A stretch of DNA of 64,000 bases from Variovorax sp. PBS-H4 (GTDB taxonomy: Bacteria > Pseudomonadota > Gammaproteobacteria > Burkholderiales > Burkholderiaceae_C), in NCBI RefSeq assembly GCF_901827205.1, contig NZ_LR594675.1:2976001-3040000 (forward strand), in the 5' to 3' direction. Below the pieces are notes generated by a model that worked only from the letters and a program-made list of their open reading frames with translations, made no database searches and was not told where the DNA came from. This document shows, piece after piece, positions 1-9,146 of the stretch. The translations under genes were made by a program, and so were the position numbers. Each line of letters starts with the position of its first letter. Positions within the stretch are counted from its first letter, which is position 1.

Positions 1-53
1 ATGTCCGGCGTGATGCGCCGCCGGGCGGCGCGCTCAAGCTGAACAAAAGCTGA
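1..53 (+). CDS. 3' end of an upstream gene (partial, unidentified)
   Basis: An open frame enters the window at base 3 and ends at a TGA at 51-53, giving the tail APPGGALKLNKS. It lies 46 bases before the phosphoethanolamine transferase start and on the same strand. Sensor kinases often end in a glycine-rich ATPase tail and often precede eptA-type genes, so a histidine kinase is possible, but 16 residues cannot prove this. Confidence 0.3.
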   Translation, partial: VRRDAPPGGALKLNKS

Positions 54-99
54 CTGAGCCATTCAGTGAGTTTTCAGTCCGGCTTACCAGACTCGACCG

Positions 100-1863
100 A
101 TGCCCTTGTCGACTGTCCGGTCTCCTGTCCTCGTTCCTGATCATTCCGTTGCCACGCCGCCAGCGCAAGTCACCGACATCGACGCCAGCGCGCCCCTCTG
201 GGGGCGCATCGACGACTGGCTGGCGCAGCCCCGCTCGGCGCGCAGCGTCGTCGTCTGGCTGAGTTTCTATCTCTCACTGGCCGCCAACTGGCCGCTCTTC
301 AAGGAGCTGGCGCGCATCGGCGGCGCGCCCAGCATCTACCTGCCGCAGGTCGCACTGATGGCACTGCTCACCCTCTGCGGTACCGTGGCCCTGCTGGCCT
401 TGAGCGCCTGGTCGCGCTGGATGAAGCCCCTGTGGTTCGCCGTGGTGGTGGTCGCCGCGGTGGCGCAGCACTTCATGCTGAGCTATCACACGGTGATGGA
501 CCCAAGCATGCTGGCCAATGCAATGCAGACCGACCTCCACGAAGCAGGCGACCTCATGGGCTGGGGCCTGTTGCTGCATGTCGTGCTGGTGTCGGCCATA
601 CCTGCCTGGGCCCTGTGGCGCATGCGCGTGGTGCCCATGGGGCTGCTGTCGCAGGCGTGGCGCAACTTGCTGCTACTCGTCGCGGCCGTGGCGCTGGCAG
701 CCGCCGGCGCGCTGGCGATGAACCGGCAGCTCGCGCCGCTGATGCGCAACAACGTGCATCTGCGCTACATGATCAATCCGCTGGCCAGCCTCTATTCGGC
801 GTCGACGGTGGCGCTCAAGCCGCTGTTCAAGCACAGTCGCAAGCTGATCCCGATTTCCGGCGGCACCGCACTGGGCGCCAGCTATGCGGCACAGGCCCGC
901 CCGCCGCTCTTCGTGCTGGTGGTCGGCGAGACCGCGCGGGCGGATCATTTCAGTCTCAACGGCTATGCGCGCGACACCACGCCGGCGCTCGCCGCGCGCA
1001 AGGTGCTGTCCTGGCGCGACGTCCATTCCTGCGGCACCAATACGCTCGCATCCGTGCCCTGCATGTTCTCGCCCTTGGGCAAGGCGGCCTTCGAGGCGCG
1101 CAAGGACGACTACGAAAACCTGATGGACGTGTTGCAGGCTTCCGGGCTCGCGGTGTTCTGGCTCGACAACCAGCCCGGCGGCTGCAAGGGCGTGTGCGAC
1201 CGCGTTCCGCACGCCTCCGCCGTCGACCAACTCGCGCCAGACGCGAAGAGGGCGCTGTGCGACGGCGACGAATGCCTCGATGACGTCATGCTCCAGGGTC
1301 TGGATGAGCGGCTGGCCGCGCTGCCGGCCGATCGCCGCGCCAAGGGCGTTGTGCTGGTGATGCACCAGATGGGCAGCCATGGTCCGGCCTACTACAAGCG
1401 TTCCTCGACCGATGCCAAGCGCTTCCTGCCCGAATGCAAGACCAACGCGCTGGCCGAGTGCAGCCACGCCGAGCTGGTGAACGGCTTCGACAATTCGATC
1501 GCCTACACCGATCGCTTTCTCGGCAAGACCATCGATTGGCTGCAGGCGCAGTCGCGCAGCTACGACACGGCCTTGCTCTACCTGAGCGACCACGGCGAGT
1601 CGCTGGGCGAGTATGGATTGTTCCTGCACGGCGTGCCCTACAGCTTTGCGCCTGAAGTGCAAAAGCACATTCCGATGGTGATGTGGTTCGGGCCTCACAT
1701 GCGTGAACGCGCGGGGCTGTCGAGCGCCTGCATGGAGGCGGGACTCGATGCGCCATTGACCCATGACAATCTCTACCACACGGTGCTCGGCGTAATGGAC
1801 GTGAGGGCGGCGAGCTACAGGGTGGGTCTGGATGCATTGGCGTCCTGCCGCGGGACCGGTTGA
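100..1863 (+). CDS. eptA: Lipid A phosphoethanolamine transferase (EptA family)
   Basis: Inner-membrane enzyme that transfers phosphoethanolamine from phosphatidylethanolamine to lipid A, lowering surface charge and cationic peptide binding. The 587-residue protein has hydrophobic segments in residues about 45-250 (EptA N-terminal membrane domain) followed by a periplasmic sulfatase-fold domain. The nucleophile motif GETARADH places the catalytic threonine at about residue 278, and LSDHGESLGE near residue 497 supplies metal ligands. Several cysteine pairs in the periplasmic half (for example SCGTNT, GGCKGVCD) fit the disulfide pattern of the family. Family-typical length. The gene may be co-transcribed with the gene ending at base 53. 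Neighbours are chromosomal and no mobile element flanks it, so this is an intrinsic eptA rather than a mobile mcr gene. Whether the preferred acceptor is lipid A or another glycan cannot be read from sequence. Confidence 0.9.
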   Translation: MPLSTVRSPVLVPDHSVATPPAQVTDIDASAPLWGRIDDWLAQPRSARSVVVWLSFYLSLAANWPLFKELARIGGAPSIYLPQVALMALLTLCGTVALLALSAWSRWMKPLWFAVVVVAAVAQHFMLSYHTVMDPSMLANAMQTDLHEAGDLMGWGLLLHVVLVSAIPAWALWRMRVVPMGLLSQAWRNLLLLVAAVALAAAGALAMNRQLAPLMRNNVHLRYMINPLASLYSASTVALKPLFKHSRKLIPISGGTALGASYAAQARPPLFVLVVGETARADHFSLNGYARDTTPALAARKVLSWRDVHSCGTNTLASVPCMFSPLGKAAFEARKDDYENLMDVLQASGLAVFWLDNQPGGCKGVCDRVPHASAVDQLAPDAKRALCDGDECLDDVMLQGLDERLAALPADRRAKGVVLVMHQMGSHGPAYYKRSSTDAKRFLPECKTNALAECSHAELVNGFDNSIAYTDRFLGKTIDWLQAQSRSYDTALLYLSDHGESLGEYGLFLHGVPYSFAPEVQKHIPMVMWFGPHMRERAGLSSACMEAGLDAPLTHDNLYHTVLGVMDVRAASYRVGLDALASCRGTG

Positions 1864-1903
1864 GTTCTGCTCCGGACGAAGCAAGAGGCGCTAGCAACAG
1901 ACG

Positions 1904-2485
1904 CTACTTCCTGGCCTTGGGCACGCGCCCCAGCAAATAGAACTCGTCGTTCGGTTGCATTCCGCTGAAGCTCGCCATCCGGTTCGAAAGCCCGAAAAAG
2001 GCGGTGATGGCAGCGATATCCCAGATGTCCTCGTCGCTGAAACCGTGCGCATGGAGCGGTGCGAAGTCGCTGTCGCCGATCTCGTGCGAACGCTCGCACA
2101 CCTTCATCGCGAACTCAAGCATCGCAAATTGTCGCGGCGTGATGTCGGCCTTGCGCCAGTTGACTGCCACCTGGTCAGCCACCAGCGGCTTCTTCTCGTA
2201 GATGCGCAAGAGTGCACCGTGCGCAACCACGCAGTACAGGCAGCGGTTGGCGGCGCTGGTGGCGGTGACGATCATCTCGCGCTCGCCCTGCGTGAGCGAT
2301 CCTTCCTCCTTCAGCATCAGCGCATCGTGGTAGGCGAAGAAGGCGCGCCATTCTGCCGGGCGGCGTGCGAGGGCGAGGAATACGTTGGGGACGAAGCCAG
2401 CCTTCTCCTGCACCTCGAGCACCCTGGCGCGGATGTCTTCGGGCAGGTCCTTGAGCTCGGCGAGCGGGTAGCGCGCAACGGTCAT
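1904..2485 (-). CDS. Peroxidase-related carboxymuconolactone decarboxylase-like (AhpD-fold) protein
   Basis: A 193-residue AhpD-fold protein of the peroxidase-related subfamily. The redox motif CLYCVVAHG gives Cys82, Cys85 and His89, the CxxC-xxx-H arrangement of alkylhydroperoxidase D relatives. I chose the ATG at 2485 because AAGGAA lies 6 bases before it; an upstream in-frame ATG at 2521 adds 12 residues without a better ribosome site. The gene is convergent with eptA and stands alone. Members probably act in peroxide detoxification or as small-molecule redox enzymes; no substrate is indicated here. Confidence 0.8.
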   Translation of the reverse strand: MTVARYPLAELKDLPEDIRARVLEVQEKAGFVPNVFLALARRPAEWRAFFAYHDALMLKEEGSLTQGEREMIVTATSAANRCLYCVVAHGALLRIYEKKPLVADQVAVNWRKADITPRQFAMLEFAMKVCERSHEIGDSDFAPLHAHGFSDEDIWDIAAITAFFGLSNRMASFSGMQPNDEFYLLGRVPKARK

Positions 2486-2668
2486 GACGGTTCCTTGGGC
2501 TTGCATCAGAACGGACATCATAGGGAGCTCGCTCGCGCCGATGCGGCCGACGTGACTTAAGTCACCCCACTTGTCACGACGTCATCGCGCTCGAGGCATG
2601 GGAGCACATTGTTTGGCTACAGTGCCCTTGAGAGAGCGCACGGCCTCACAACACAAAGGACAGTCGTG

Positions 2669-3550
2669 ATGAAGTATCAGGGAGACGCGGCCGCGGCCGC
2701 CATGGGCCGCAACGAGCCCACGCAACATGCATGCGCGTCTGTCAGCGTCCGCCGGTGGCTGGCGCCGTTGGTCCTGCTGGCAGCAGGCGGATCGGCCCAT
2801 TCGCTGGTGATCGGCGTGACGGAGGGCGTGACCTACCGGGCCGGCGACAGCGAGATCGAAGCCCGGTTCGCGCCGATTGCGGAGATGCTGAGCAAGACGC
2901 TCAAGCAGCCTGTGACCATCAAGGTGCTGAGCACCTACGGCAGCGCGCGCGAGGCCTTGAAGCAGCAACAGGTCGAGCTGGCCTTCGTGCACCCGGCGCA
3001 CGTGGCCTTCGAGGCGACCAAGGGCGGGGGTTACAAGGGGCTCGCCTGGACCGCGGGCTTCACCGAGTACAAGGTGTCGTTCCTGTGCAAGGACATGCCG
3101 TCCATTTCCAGTTGGAAGGAGATCGCCGGCAAGACCCTGGTCATGCCGGATCCGGATTCGATCACGTCGGTGATCACGCGCGCGATGCTGCGCGAGCACG
3201 GCTTGCAGGAAGGTGCGGTCAAGCTCTCCAGCACGCGCTACCAGGACGCAGTGCCGTTCTATGTGCAGAACGGCTTCGCCGCCTACGGCGCCACTGCCTC
3301 CGCCGGTGTGGTGAAGGCCTGGCAGACGTCGGGTGGAAAGACCTGCGCCGAATCGCGGGGGGTGCCCATCAAGCAATGGCTGATGTCGAGCAAGCTCGAT
3401 GCCACCACTGCCGCAACCGTGCGGGAGGCCTTGCTGCAGCTCGGGCAGTCGGAAGGCGGCAAGCGCGCGCTCGCCGCGTCGAGCTACTCGGGCTTCGTTG
3501 CGCCGTCGGTCGAGGTCGAGAAAACCTTGACGGCGTGGCTGGGCATCTAG
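2669..3550 (+). CDS. PhnD-like periplasmic substrate-binding protein
   Basis: Solute-binding protein of the phosphate/phosphite/phosphonate (PhnD) type. After an unusually long charged N-terminus there is a hydrophobic export signal (about residues 28-45), then the family pattern VIGVTEGVTYR, a STYGSAREAL segment and VELAFVHPAHVAFE. Start at 2669 is favoured by AAAGGA 8 bases upstream; an earlier ATG at 2609 has none. No ABC permease or ATPase is adjacent, so it is an orphan binding protein and may instead serve a sensor. Its TAG stop overlaps the stop codon of the convergent eutC gene. Ligand unknown. Confidence 0.75.
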   Translation: MKYQGDAAAAAMGRNEPTQHACASVSVRRWLAPLVLLAAGGSAHSLVIGVTEGVTYRAGDSEIEARFAPIAEMLSKTLKQPVTIKVLSTYGSAREALKQQQVELAFVHPAHVAFEATKGGGYKGLAWTAGFTEYKVSFLCKDMPSISSWKEIAGKTLVMPDPDSITSVITRAMLREHGLQEGAVKLSSTRYQDAVPFYVQNGFAAYGATASAGVVKAWQTSGGKTCAESRGVPIKQWLMSSKLDATTAATVREALLQLGQSEGGKRALAASSYSGFVAPSVEVEKTLTAWLGI

Positions 3551-4341
3551 GAACCTGGAGCGCCGATCACCGGTGCTGAGAAGTCATCCGGCGCGAGCAC
3601 GGCCGACGCGCTTTCATCCTTGAGTGCGACGCCCGTCAGGCCGCGGCGCAATGCTTCTCGGACGAACCAGGCCAGCCGGAAGGCGGCAGCTTCGCAAGGC
3701 AGCCCCTCCGGGCGCACGTTGGAGATGCAGTTGCGCTCCGCATCATGCCGGCCGCGGCGCGGTGCATGGGTGATGTAGATGCCAAGGCTGTCGGGCGAAC
3801 TGAGCCCGGGGCGCTCGCCGATCAGCATCGCGACCAGCCGGGCACCGACCGCTTCGCCGATCTCGTCCGCGAGCGCGACGCGCGCCTGTGTCGCGATCAC
3901 CAGGGGGGCGAGCCGCAGCGAGGCGGGCAATTGCGACCGCAAGGCCGAGAGCAGCGGCAGCGCGTGGCGGGCCGCGGCCAGGGAAGACAAGCCATCGCCG
4001 ATCACGATGGCGAGATCGATCCCCGGGCCCGACCGCGCGCGCAGGGCTGCTGCAGCCTCCGGCGCGAGTTGCCTGCCCAGGTCAGGGCGCCGCAGGTACG
4101 TCGTGCGATCCGGTGCTCGGCTGCAGGCCCGCAGCACCTCCCAGCCTTCTGCGCGCAATGCGGCTTCGAGCGCATCGGCGTCCAGCGCCGCGTGGATGGC
4201 GTCGCGTGCCATCGCATGTGCCCAGCCGAACCGCAGCACCTCGTCCGTCGGCATGCCGGCGCCGGCGCGGCCCAGCGCCAGGCGCGCGGGCGTGGCGCTG
4301 CGCCAATCGGTCCAGGGGCTGTGCGTGACGGGGTCTTTCAT
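3547..4341 (-). CDS. eutC: Ethanolamine ammonia-lyase small subunit
   Basis: Small subunit of adenosylcobalamin-dependent ethanolamine ammonia-lyase, which splits ethanolamine to acetaldehyde and ammonia. Diagnostic stretches include LALGRAGAGMPT near the N-terminus, IVIGDGLSSLAA in the middle, and a C-terminal IYITHAPRRGRHDAERNCIS segment. At 264 residues it is somewhat shorter than the E. coli protein, mainly at the N-terminus. The start codon overlaps the eutB stop by 4 bases (ATGA), so the two subunits are translationally coupled. No microcompartment shell, reactivase (EutA) or permease gene is in the window, indicating the simple cytosolic ethanolamine pathway common in Burkholderiales. 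Confidence 0.95.
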   Translation of the reverse strand: MKDPVTHSPWTDWRSATPARLALGRAGAGMPTDEVLRFGWAHAMARDAIHAALDADALEAALRAEGWEVLRACSRAPDRTTYLRRPDLGRQLAPEAAAALRARSGPGIDLAIVIGDGLSSLAAARHALPLLSALRSQLPASLRLAPLVIATQARVALADEIGEAVGARLVAMLIGERPGLSSPDSLGIYITHAPRRGRHDAERNCISNVRPEGLPCEAAAFRLAWFVREALRRGLTGVALKDESASAVLAPDDFSAPVIGAPGS

Positions 4342-5729
4342 TTCAATGCCTCCAGCGAACGCATGTCCGCGAGCAGCCGGTTGGAGGAGGGCGGCTGCAG
4401 CTGGCCCGCCGCGTCGGTGATCTGCATCCGCTGCAGCCAGGCCTCGAACTCGGGCGCGCGCTTCAGTCCCATCGACTCGCGCAAGAAGAGCGCGTCGTGA
4501 AAAGACGTGCTCTGGTAGTTGAGCATCACGTCGTCCGCGCCCGGCACGCCCATGATGAAGTTGATGCCCGCGGTGCCCAGCAGCACCAGCAAGGTGTCCA
4601 TGTCGTCCTGGTCGGCCTCGGCGTGGTTGGTAAAGCAGACATCGCAGCCCATCGGCAACCCCAGGAGCTTGCCGCAGAAATGGTCTTCCAGGCCCGCCCG
4701 GATGATCTGCTTGCCGTCGTACAGGTATTCGGGCCCGATGAAGCCGACCACGGTGTTGATCAGCAGCGGCTGGTAGCGGCGTGCCAGGGCATAGGCGCGC
4801 GCCTCGCAGGTCTGCTGGTCGACGCCGAAGTTGGCGTCGGCCGAGAGCGCGCTGCCCTGGCCCGTCTCGAAGTACATGAGGTTGCGGCCCACGGTGCCGC
4901 GCGCGAGCGACTGCGCCGCCGCATGGGCTTCATCCAGCAGCTCGGGCGTGATGCCGAAGGAGCGGTTGGTCTTCTCGGTGCCGCCGATGGACTGGAACAC
5001 CAGGTCTACGGGCGCGCCGGACTCGACGAGCTTGATCGCATGGGTCACGTGAGTCAGGACGCAGCTCTGCGTCGGAATGTCGAAGCGCTGGATCACCTCA
5101 TCGAGCATGCGCAGCAGGTCGCCCAGGTGCTGCAGGCTGTCGCTCACGGGGTTGATGCCGATCACCGCATCGCCGGCGCCCATCAGCAGCCCGTCGAGCA
5201 GGGAGGCGGCGATGCCGCGCAGGTCGTCGGTGGGATGGTTGGGCTGCAGCCGCACCGCGAGGTGGCCGGGCAGCCCGACGGTGTCGCGAAAGCGCGTGAC
5301 CACGCAGCACTTGCGTGCCACGGCGATCAGGTCCTGGTTGCGCATGAGCTTGGACACCGCGGCCACCATCTCCGGCGTCAGGCCTGGGGCGAGCGCCGTT
5401 AGCGTCTGCGTATTCGCCTGTTCCGAGAGAAGCCAGTTGCGGAAGTCGCCGACGGTCAGGTGCGCCACCGGCGCAAAGGCCGCCGCATCGTGGCCGTCGA
5501 TGATGAGGCGGGTGATGTTGTCGTCTTCGTACGGGATCAGCGCCTCGTTCAGGAACTGGGTCAGCGGCGTTTCGGCCAGCACGTGGCGCGCAGCCATGCG
5601 CTGCTGCGCGGTGGCGGCGCCGATGCCCGCCAGGTAGTCACCCGAGCGTGCCGGGCTGGCGAAGGCCATGACCTGCCGGAGGTCGTCGAACGCGAAGGCT
5701 TGCGAATGAAGGGTCGTCCGGTAGCGCAT
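4338..5729 (-). CDS. eutB: Ethanolamine ammonia-lyase large subunit
   Basis: Catalytic TIM-barrel subunit of the cobalamin-dependent lyase. The 463-residue length matches the family (about 450-465). Recognisable segments are ATAQQRMAARHVLAETPL, DAVIGINPVSDS, GQGSALSADANFGVDQQTCE and the C-terminal GADDVMLNYQSTSFHD. It is the first gene of a two-gene unit with eutC. Upstream it is divergent from the FKBP gene, with about 75 bases between starts for both promoters. A eutR-like regulator and an ethanolamine permease are absent nearby, so uptake and control must be encoded elsewhere. Confidence 0.96.
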   Translation of the reverse strand: MRYRTTLHSQAFAFDDLRQVMAFASPARSGDYLAGIGAATAQQRMAARHVLAETPLTQFLNEALIPYEDDNITRLIIDGHDAAAFAPVAHLTVGDFRNWLLSEQANTQTLTALAPGLTPEMVAAVSKLMRNQDLIAVARKCCVVTRFRDTVGLPGHLAVRLQPNHPTDDLRGIAASLLDGLLMGAGDAVIGINPVSDSLQHLGDLLRMLDEVIQRFDIPTQSCVLTHVTHAIKLVESGAPVDLVFQSIGGTEKTNRSFGITPELLDEAHAAAQSLARGTVGRNLMYFETGQGSALSADANFGVDQQTCEARAYALARRYQPLLINTVVGFIGPEYLYDGKQIIRAGLEDHFCGKLLGLPMGCDVCFTNHAEADQDDMDTLLVLLGTAGINFIMGVPGADDVMLNYQSTSFHDALFLRESMGLKRAPEFEAWLQRMQITDAAGQLQPPSSNRLLADMRSLEALK

Positions 5730-5804
5730 CGGGCATCTGCCGCGTGAAGAGTTCGTACCAGGGTAAATAATGGACTGTTTTCAACCAATCCGGGAGACCG
5801 TCGC

Positions 5805-6224
5805 GTGCATTCCTTTTTTCGACTGACCACCGCAGCCCTCGTATCCATGTGTGCGTTGCCCATTGCCCTGGCGCAGACCGCGCCCGTCACAACACCCAGC
5901 GGGTTGGTCTACCAATCGCTGAAGGAGGGCAGCGGCGCCTCGCCCGCAGCCACCGACGTGGTCAAGGTGCATTACCGGGGCACGTTCCCGGACAGCGGCA
6001 AGGAGTTCGACAGCTCCTACAAGCGCAACGAGCCGACGGAGTTTCCGCTCAACGGCGTGATCCCGTGCTGGACCGAGGGCGTGCAGAAGATGAAGGTTGG
6101 CGGCAAGGCCAAGCTGACCTGCCCGCCGGCGATCGCCTACGGGACCCGCGGCGCGGGCGGCGTCATCCCGCCCAATGCAACGCTCAACTTTGAAATCGAG
6201 CTTATCTCGATCGGCAAGCGCTGA
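5805..6224 (+). CDS. Secreted FKBP-type peptidyl-prolyl cis-trans isomerase
   Basis: A 139-residue periplasmic FKBP. Residues 1-23 form a signal peptide ending ALA before QTAPV. The rest is one FKBP domain with VKVHYRGTFPDSGKEFDSSY, a VIPCWTEGVQKMKVGGKAKL centre and the closing segment IPPNATLNFEIELISI. Start codon is GTG with GGGAG 8 bases upstream. It catalyses proline isomerisation in folding of exported proteins; no partner gene is adjacent. Confidence 0.92.
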   Translation: MHSFFRLTTAALVSMCALPIALAQTAPVTTPSGLVYQSLKEGSGASPAATDVVKVHYRGTFPDSGKEFDSSYKRNEPTEFPLNGVIPCWTEGVQKMKVGGKAKLTCPPAIAYGTRGAGGVIPPNATLNFEIELISIGKR

Positions 6225-6298
6225 TCGTCCGGCCGGCCCGGGTGCGATCTGGGCCGAGCCGCCGCGAGCGAGCCGTAGAACGGCTTCGCCGAGAGTCC

Positions 6299-7897
6299 TC
6301 AGCCCGGCTGATACTGGTACAGCCAGGTCTCCGTCAGTGTCTGGTCGCCGTTCTTGAGGTAAAGCCGCATGTCCACGGGCTCGGTGCCCTCGGTGGTGAA
6401 GTCGAACTGCGCGCGCCAGTGCCCCGGCACGCCGTTGGGCACCGCCTCGGCAAAGATGTACGAGAACTTGCCGCGCGAGGCCGTGAGCACCAGCTCGGGC
6501 TTGACGCCGAAGGGAATGGCTTCGAGCGGCTTGCCGAGGAACTCGACCATGAACTTGCGCACCCCTGCAGGGCGCTGCGTGCCCGGCTCGCCCCCGCGGC
6601 CCATGCGGGTGGCAATGCAGCGCGCCAGCGGCGAAGGGAAGGGTTCCTGGTCGGTCCAGTGCAGCCGGTACTTGAGCTGGTAGCTCGCGCCCGCCTTGGC
6701 CGGCGCCTTGGGCACCCAGCAGGCCAGGATGTTGTCGTGGATCTCGTCGTCGGTCGGAATCTCGATCAGCTGCACCGAGCCCTCGCCCCAGTCGCCCAGG
6801 GGCTCGACCCAGAGGCTGGGCCGTTTCTCGTAGAGCACGCCGTCCTGGTAGTGATCGAAGTTGCGATCACGCTGCAGCAGCCCGAAACCGCGCGGGCGCG
6901 TGTCGCTGAAGGCCGAGGCGCGGGTCTGGGTGGGGTTGTTGAGCGGTCGCCAGATGCGCTCGCCGGCACCGTTCCAGATCGCGAGACCGTCGGAGTCGTG
7001 CACCTCGGGCCGCCAGTCGATGGCAGTCGGCTTGACGGTCTCGCCATACCAGAACATCGAAGTCAGCGGAACCAGTCCGAGCCGGCCGACGTCGCGGCGC
7101 AGGAACAGGCGCGTCTCGATGTCCATCAGCACTGCCTTGGTCCGCTGCATCACGAACTTGTAGGCACCCGTGATGCTCGGGCCTTCGAGCAGGGCATACA
7201 CCGTCATGGTGTTGGCCTCGGGCGTGGCCGGCGGCTCGAAGTAGAAGCGGGTGAAGTTGGGAAACTCTTCGGGGCGGTCAGGCATGGCTGCGTCGAGTGC
7301 GATGCCCCGCGCCGACAGGCCGTACTGGTAGAGCTCGCCGATGGCCCGGAAGTAGGAGGCGCCGAGGAAAGCCACCCAGTCGTTGGTTTGCCAGGGCAGC
7401 TTCTTCTGGTCGCCCAGGCGGCTCTCCTGCAGCCGGAATCCCGCAAAGCCTGCGCCCTCGCGCAGTTGGCGCGCAGGGCTGTCGGCGGGCATCGTGAAAT
7501 AGTCGCTGTCGTAGAGGATCTCGCGCGCAAAGCCGTCGCCGCTGGCGGCCTCGGTGACGTACATGTGGACCGGCGCCTGAAAGTAGCGGCCCAGGTGGAA
7601 GAAGGTCACCGGGAACTGGCCCGGCCCGTCGCGGAAGACAGCGAGCTCGGGGTTGTACTTGATCTTGCCGTGCGCGTCGTAGTCGATGCGCTGCAGCACT
7701 TCGGCCGGCAATGAGGTGTCGGCCACGTAGGGCTTCGCCGCGAGCGCCTTGGCGTCGGTAACAAGACGTTCGAAAGAAAAAGGACGGGGCTGGCTGAGCT
7801 TGATTTCCCCAGCCGCCAGGGCGTCTGCGGGGAAACCGAGGGCGGCGAGCGCCATGGAGGCGCCACCGGCGGTGAGGAGTGAACGGCGATCAATCAT
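6299..7897 (-). CDS. opgD: Periplasmic glucan biosynthesis protein OpgD/MdoD
   Basis: Periplasmic protein acting on osmoregulated periplasmic glucan backbones. The N-terminus has a twin-arginine signal (DRRSLLTAGGASMALAALGF, cleavage near ALAAG), which distinguishes OpgD from the Sec-exported OpgG. The body shows the OpgG/D family features YDAHGKIKYNPELAVF, FFHLGRYFQAPVHMYV and RGFGLLQRDRNFDHYQD. The ATG at 7897 is preferred; a TTG two codons upstream is also in frame. Length 532 residues is usual. No opgH glucosyltransferase lies nearby, so the gene is separated from the synthase. Confidence 0.92.
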   Translation of the reverse strand: MIDRRSLLTAGGASMALAALGFPADALAAGEIKLSQPRPFSFERLVTDAKALAAKPYVADTSLPAEVLQRIDYDAHGKIKYNPELAVFRDGPGQFPVTFFHLGRYFQAPVHMYVTEAASGDGFAREILYDSDYFTMPADSPARQLREGAGFAGFRLQESRLGDQKKLPWQTNDWVAFLGASYFRAIGELYQYGLSARGIALDAAMPDRPEEFPNFTRFYFEPPATPEANTMTVYALLEGPSITGAYKFVMQRTKAVLMDIETRLFLRRDVGRLGLVPLTSMFWYGETVKPTAIDWRPEVHDSDGLAIWNGAGERIWRPLNNPTQTRASAFSDTRPRGFGLLQRDRNFDHYQDGVLYEKRPSLWVEPLGDWGEGSVQLIEIPTDDEIHDNILACWVPKAPAKAGASYQLKYRLHWTDQEPFPSPLARCIATRMGRGGEPGTQRPAGVRKFMVEFLGKPLEAIPFGVKPELVLTASRGKFSYIFAEAVPNGVPGHWRAQFDFTTEGTEPVDMRLYLKNGDQTLTETWLYQYQPG

Positions 7898-7955
7898 CGG
7901 CAAGGATGGTAACGAGGCCAGCCCCTGCGCTCCGTAGGCCGAGGGCGCAAGCCCG

Positions 7956-7963
7956 AAAGCGCG
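7956..7963 (+). promoter_or_regulatory. Candidate Ada box upstream of ada
   Basis: AAAGCGCG matches 7 of 8 bases of the E. coli Ada A-box (AAAGCGCA) and lies 97 bases before the ada start in the divergent opgD-ada spacer. The second (B-box) half is not clear, so this is tentative. Confidence 0.25.
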
Positions 7964-8060
7964 GGACTAACATCGAATTTGAAAGCAAGACCCGGAGTGC
8001 GCAGGCGAAGCCCGATCTCCAGAATCGGCGCATCGATCCAGAAATCCGAAAGGACTTGCA

Positions 8061-9146
8061 ATGAACATGATGAGCAACCCCAATGAACTCCGTGCCCTCC
8101 AGATCGCGAGCGACCCGCGCTGGGCTGCGGTGCTCGCGCGCGATGCCGCGGCCGACGGACAGTTCTTCTATTCGGTGCGCAGCACCGGCGTGTACTGCCG
8201 GCCGTCCTGCGGGGCGCGCCAGCCGCGGCCCGAGAACGTTGCCTTCCACGCGACGGCTGCCGACGCCGAGCGCGCGGGATTCCGGCCCTGCAGGCGCTGC
8301 AAGCCGGACCAGCCGCCCCGTGCCGCGCAGCAGGCGGCCCAGGTGGCCGAGCTGTGCCGGTTCATCGAAAACGCCGACGAGACGCCGAAGCTCAGCGAAC
8401 TGGCCGAGCGCGCCGGGCTCAGCACCTTTCACCTGCATCGCATCTTCAAGGAAGTCACGGGGCTCACGCCCAAAGCCTACGCCGCGGCGCATCGCGACCG
8501 GCGCGTGCGCGAAGCGCTGGGGCGCGGCGGGAGGGTGACGGACGCCATCTACGACGCCGGCTACAACTCCAACGGCCGCTTCTACGAGCGCTCCACTGAG
8601 GTGCTGGGAATGACGCCAACGCGCTTTCGCGACGGGGGCGCCAACACCGACATCCGCTTCGCCATCGGCCAGTGCACACTGGGCGCGATCCTGGTGGCGC
8701 AGAGCGCGCTTGGCGTCTGCGCCATCGCACTGGGCGACGATCCCGATGCGTTGGCGCGCGAGCTGCAAGACCGTTTCCCGCAGGCCCGGCTGATCGGCGG
8801 CGACCCGGGCTTCGAGCAACTGGTCGCGCGCGTGGTGGGCTTCGTCGAGGCGCCAGCCGTAGGGCTGGATCTGCCGCTGGACGTGCGTGGCACGGCCTTC
8901 CAGCAGCGAGTGTGGCAGGCGCTGCGCGAGATCCCGCCGGGCAGCACGAGGAGCTATGCACAAATTGCAGAGCGCATCGGCAGCCCGAAATCGGTGCGCG
9001 CGGTGGCGCAGGCCTGCGGCGCGAATGCGCTGGCGGTGGCGATCCCCTGCCATCGCGTGGTGCGCCGCAATGGCGCGCTTTCAGGCTATCGCTGGGGCGT
9101 GGAGCGCAAGAGCGCGCTGCTGAAGCGGGAGGCCGAGGCGGCATGA
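8061..9146 (+). CDS. ada: Bifunctional Ada regulator / methylated-DNA cysteine methyltransferase
   Basis: Sensor, activator and repair enzyme of the adaptive response to alkylation. Domains in order: N-terminal zinc domain with VYCRPSCGARQPRPENVAF (methyl-acceptor Cys46, further cysteines at 50 and in PCRRCKP); AraC-type helix-turn-helix, about residues 95-185; C-terminal O6-alkylguanine methyltransferase with active-site PCHRVV (Cys330). All key residues are present in 361 residues, so the full Ada architecture is retained. AAAGGA precedes the ATG by 7 bases. It leads an overlapping operon with a 2OG-Fe(II) oxygenase and alkB, consistent with autoregulation by methylated Ada. Confidence 0.95.
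   Translation: MNMMSNPNELRALQIASDPRWAAVLARDAAADGQFFYSVRSTGVYCRPSCGARQPRPENVAFHATAADAERAGFRPCRRCKPDQPPRAAQQAAQVAELCRFIENADETPKLSELAERAGLSTFHLHRIFKEVTGLTPKAYAAAHRDRRVREALGRGGRVTDAIYDAGYNSNGRFYERSTEVLGMTPTRFRDGGANTDIRFAIGQCTLGAILVAQSALGVCAIALGDDPDALARELQDRFPQARLIGGDPGFEQLVARVVGFVEAPAVGLDLPLDVRGTAFQQRVWQALREIPPGSTRSYAQIAERIGSPKSVRAVAQACGANALAVAIPCHRVVRRNGALSGYRWGVERKSALLKREAEAA

Noticed and set aside
100..1863. Mobile mcr-type colistin resistance gene
   Set aside because: No insertion sequence or plasmid signature is nearby and the context is ordinary chromosome; an intrinsic eptA explains it.
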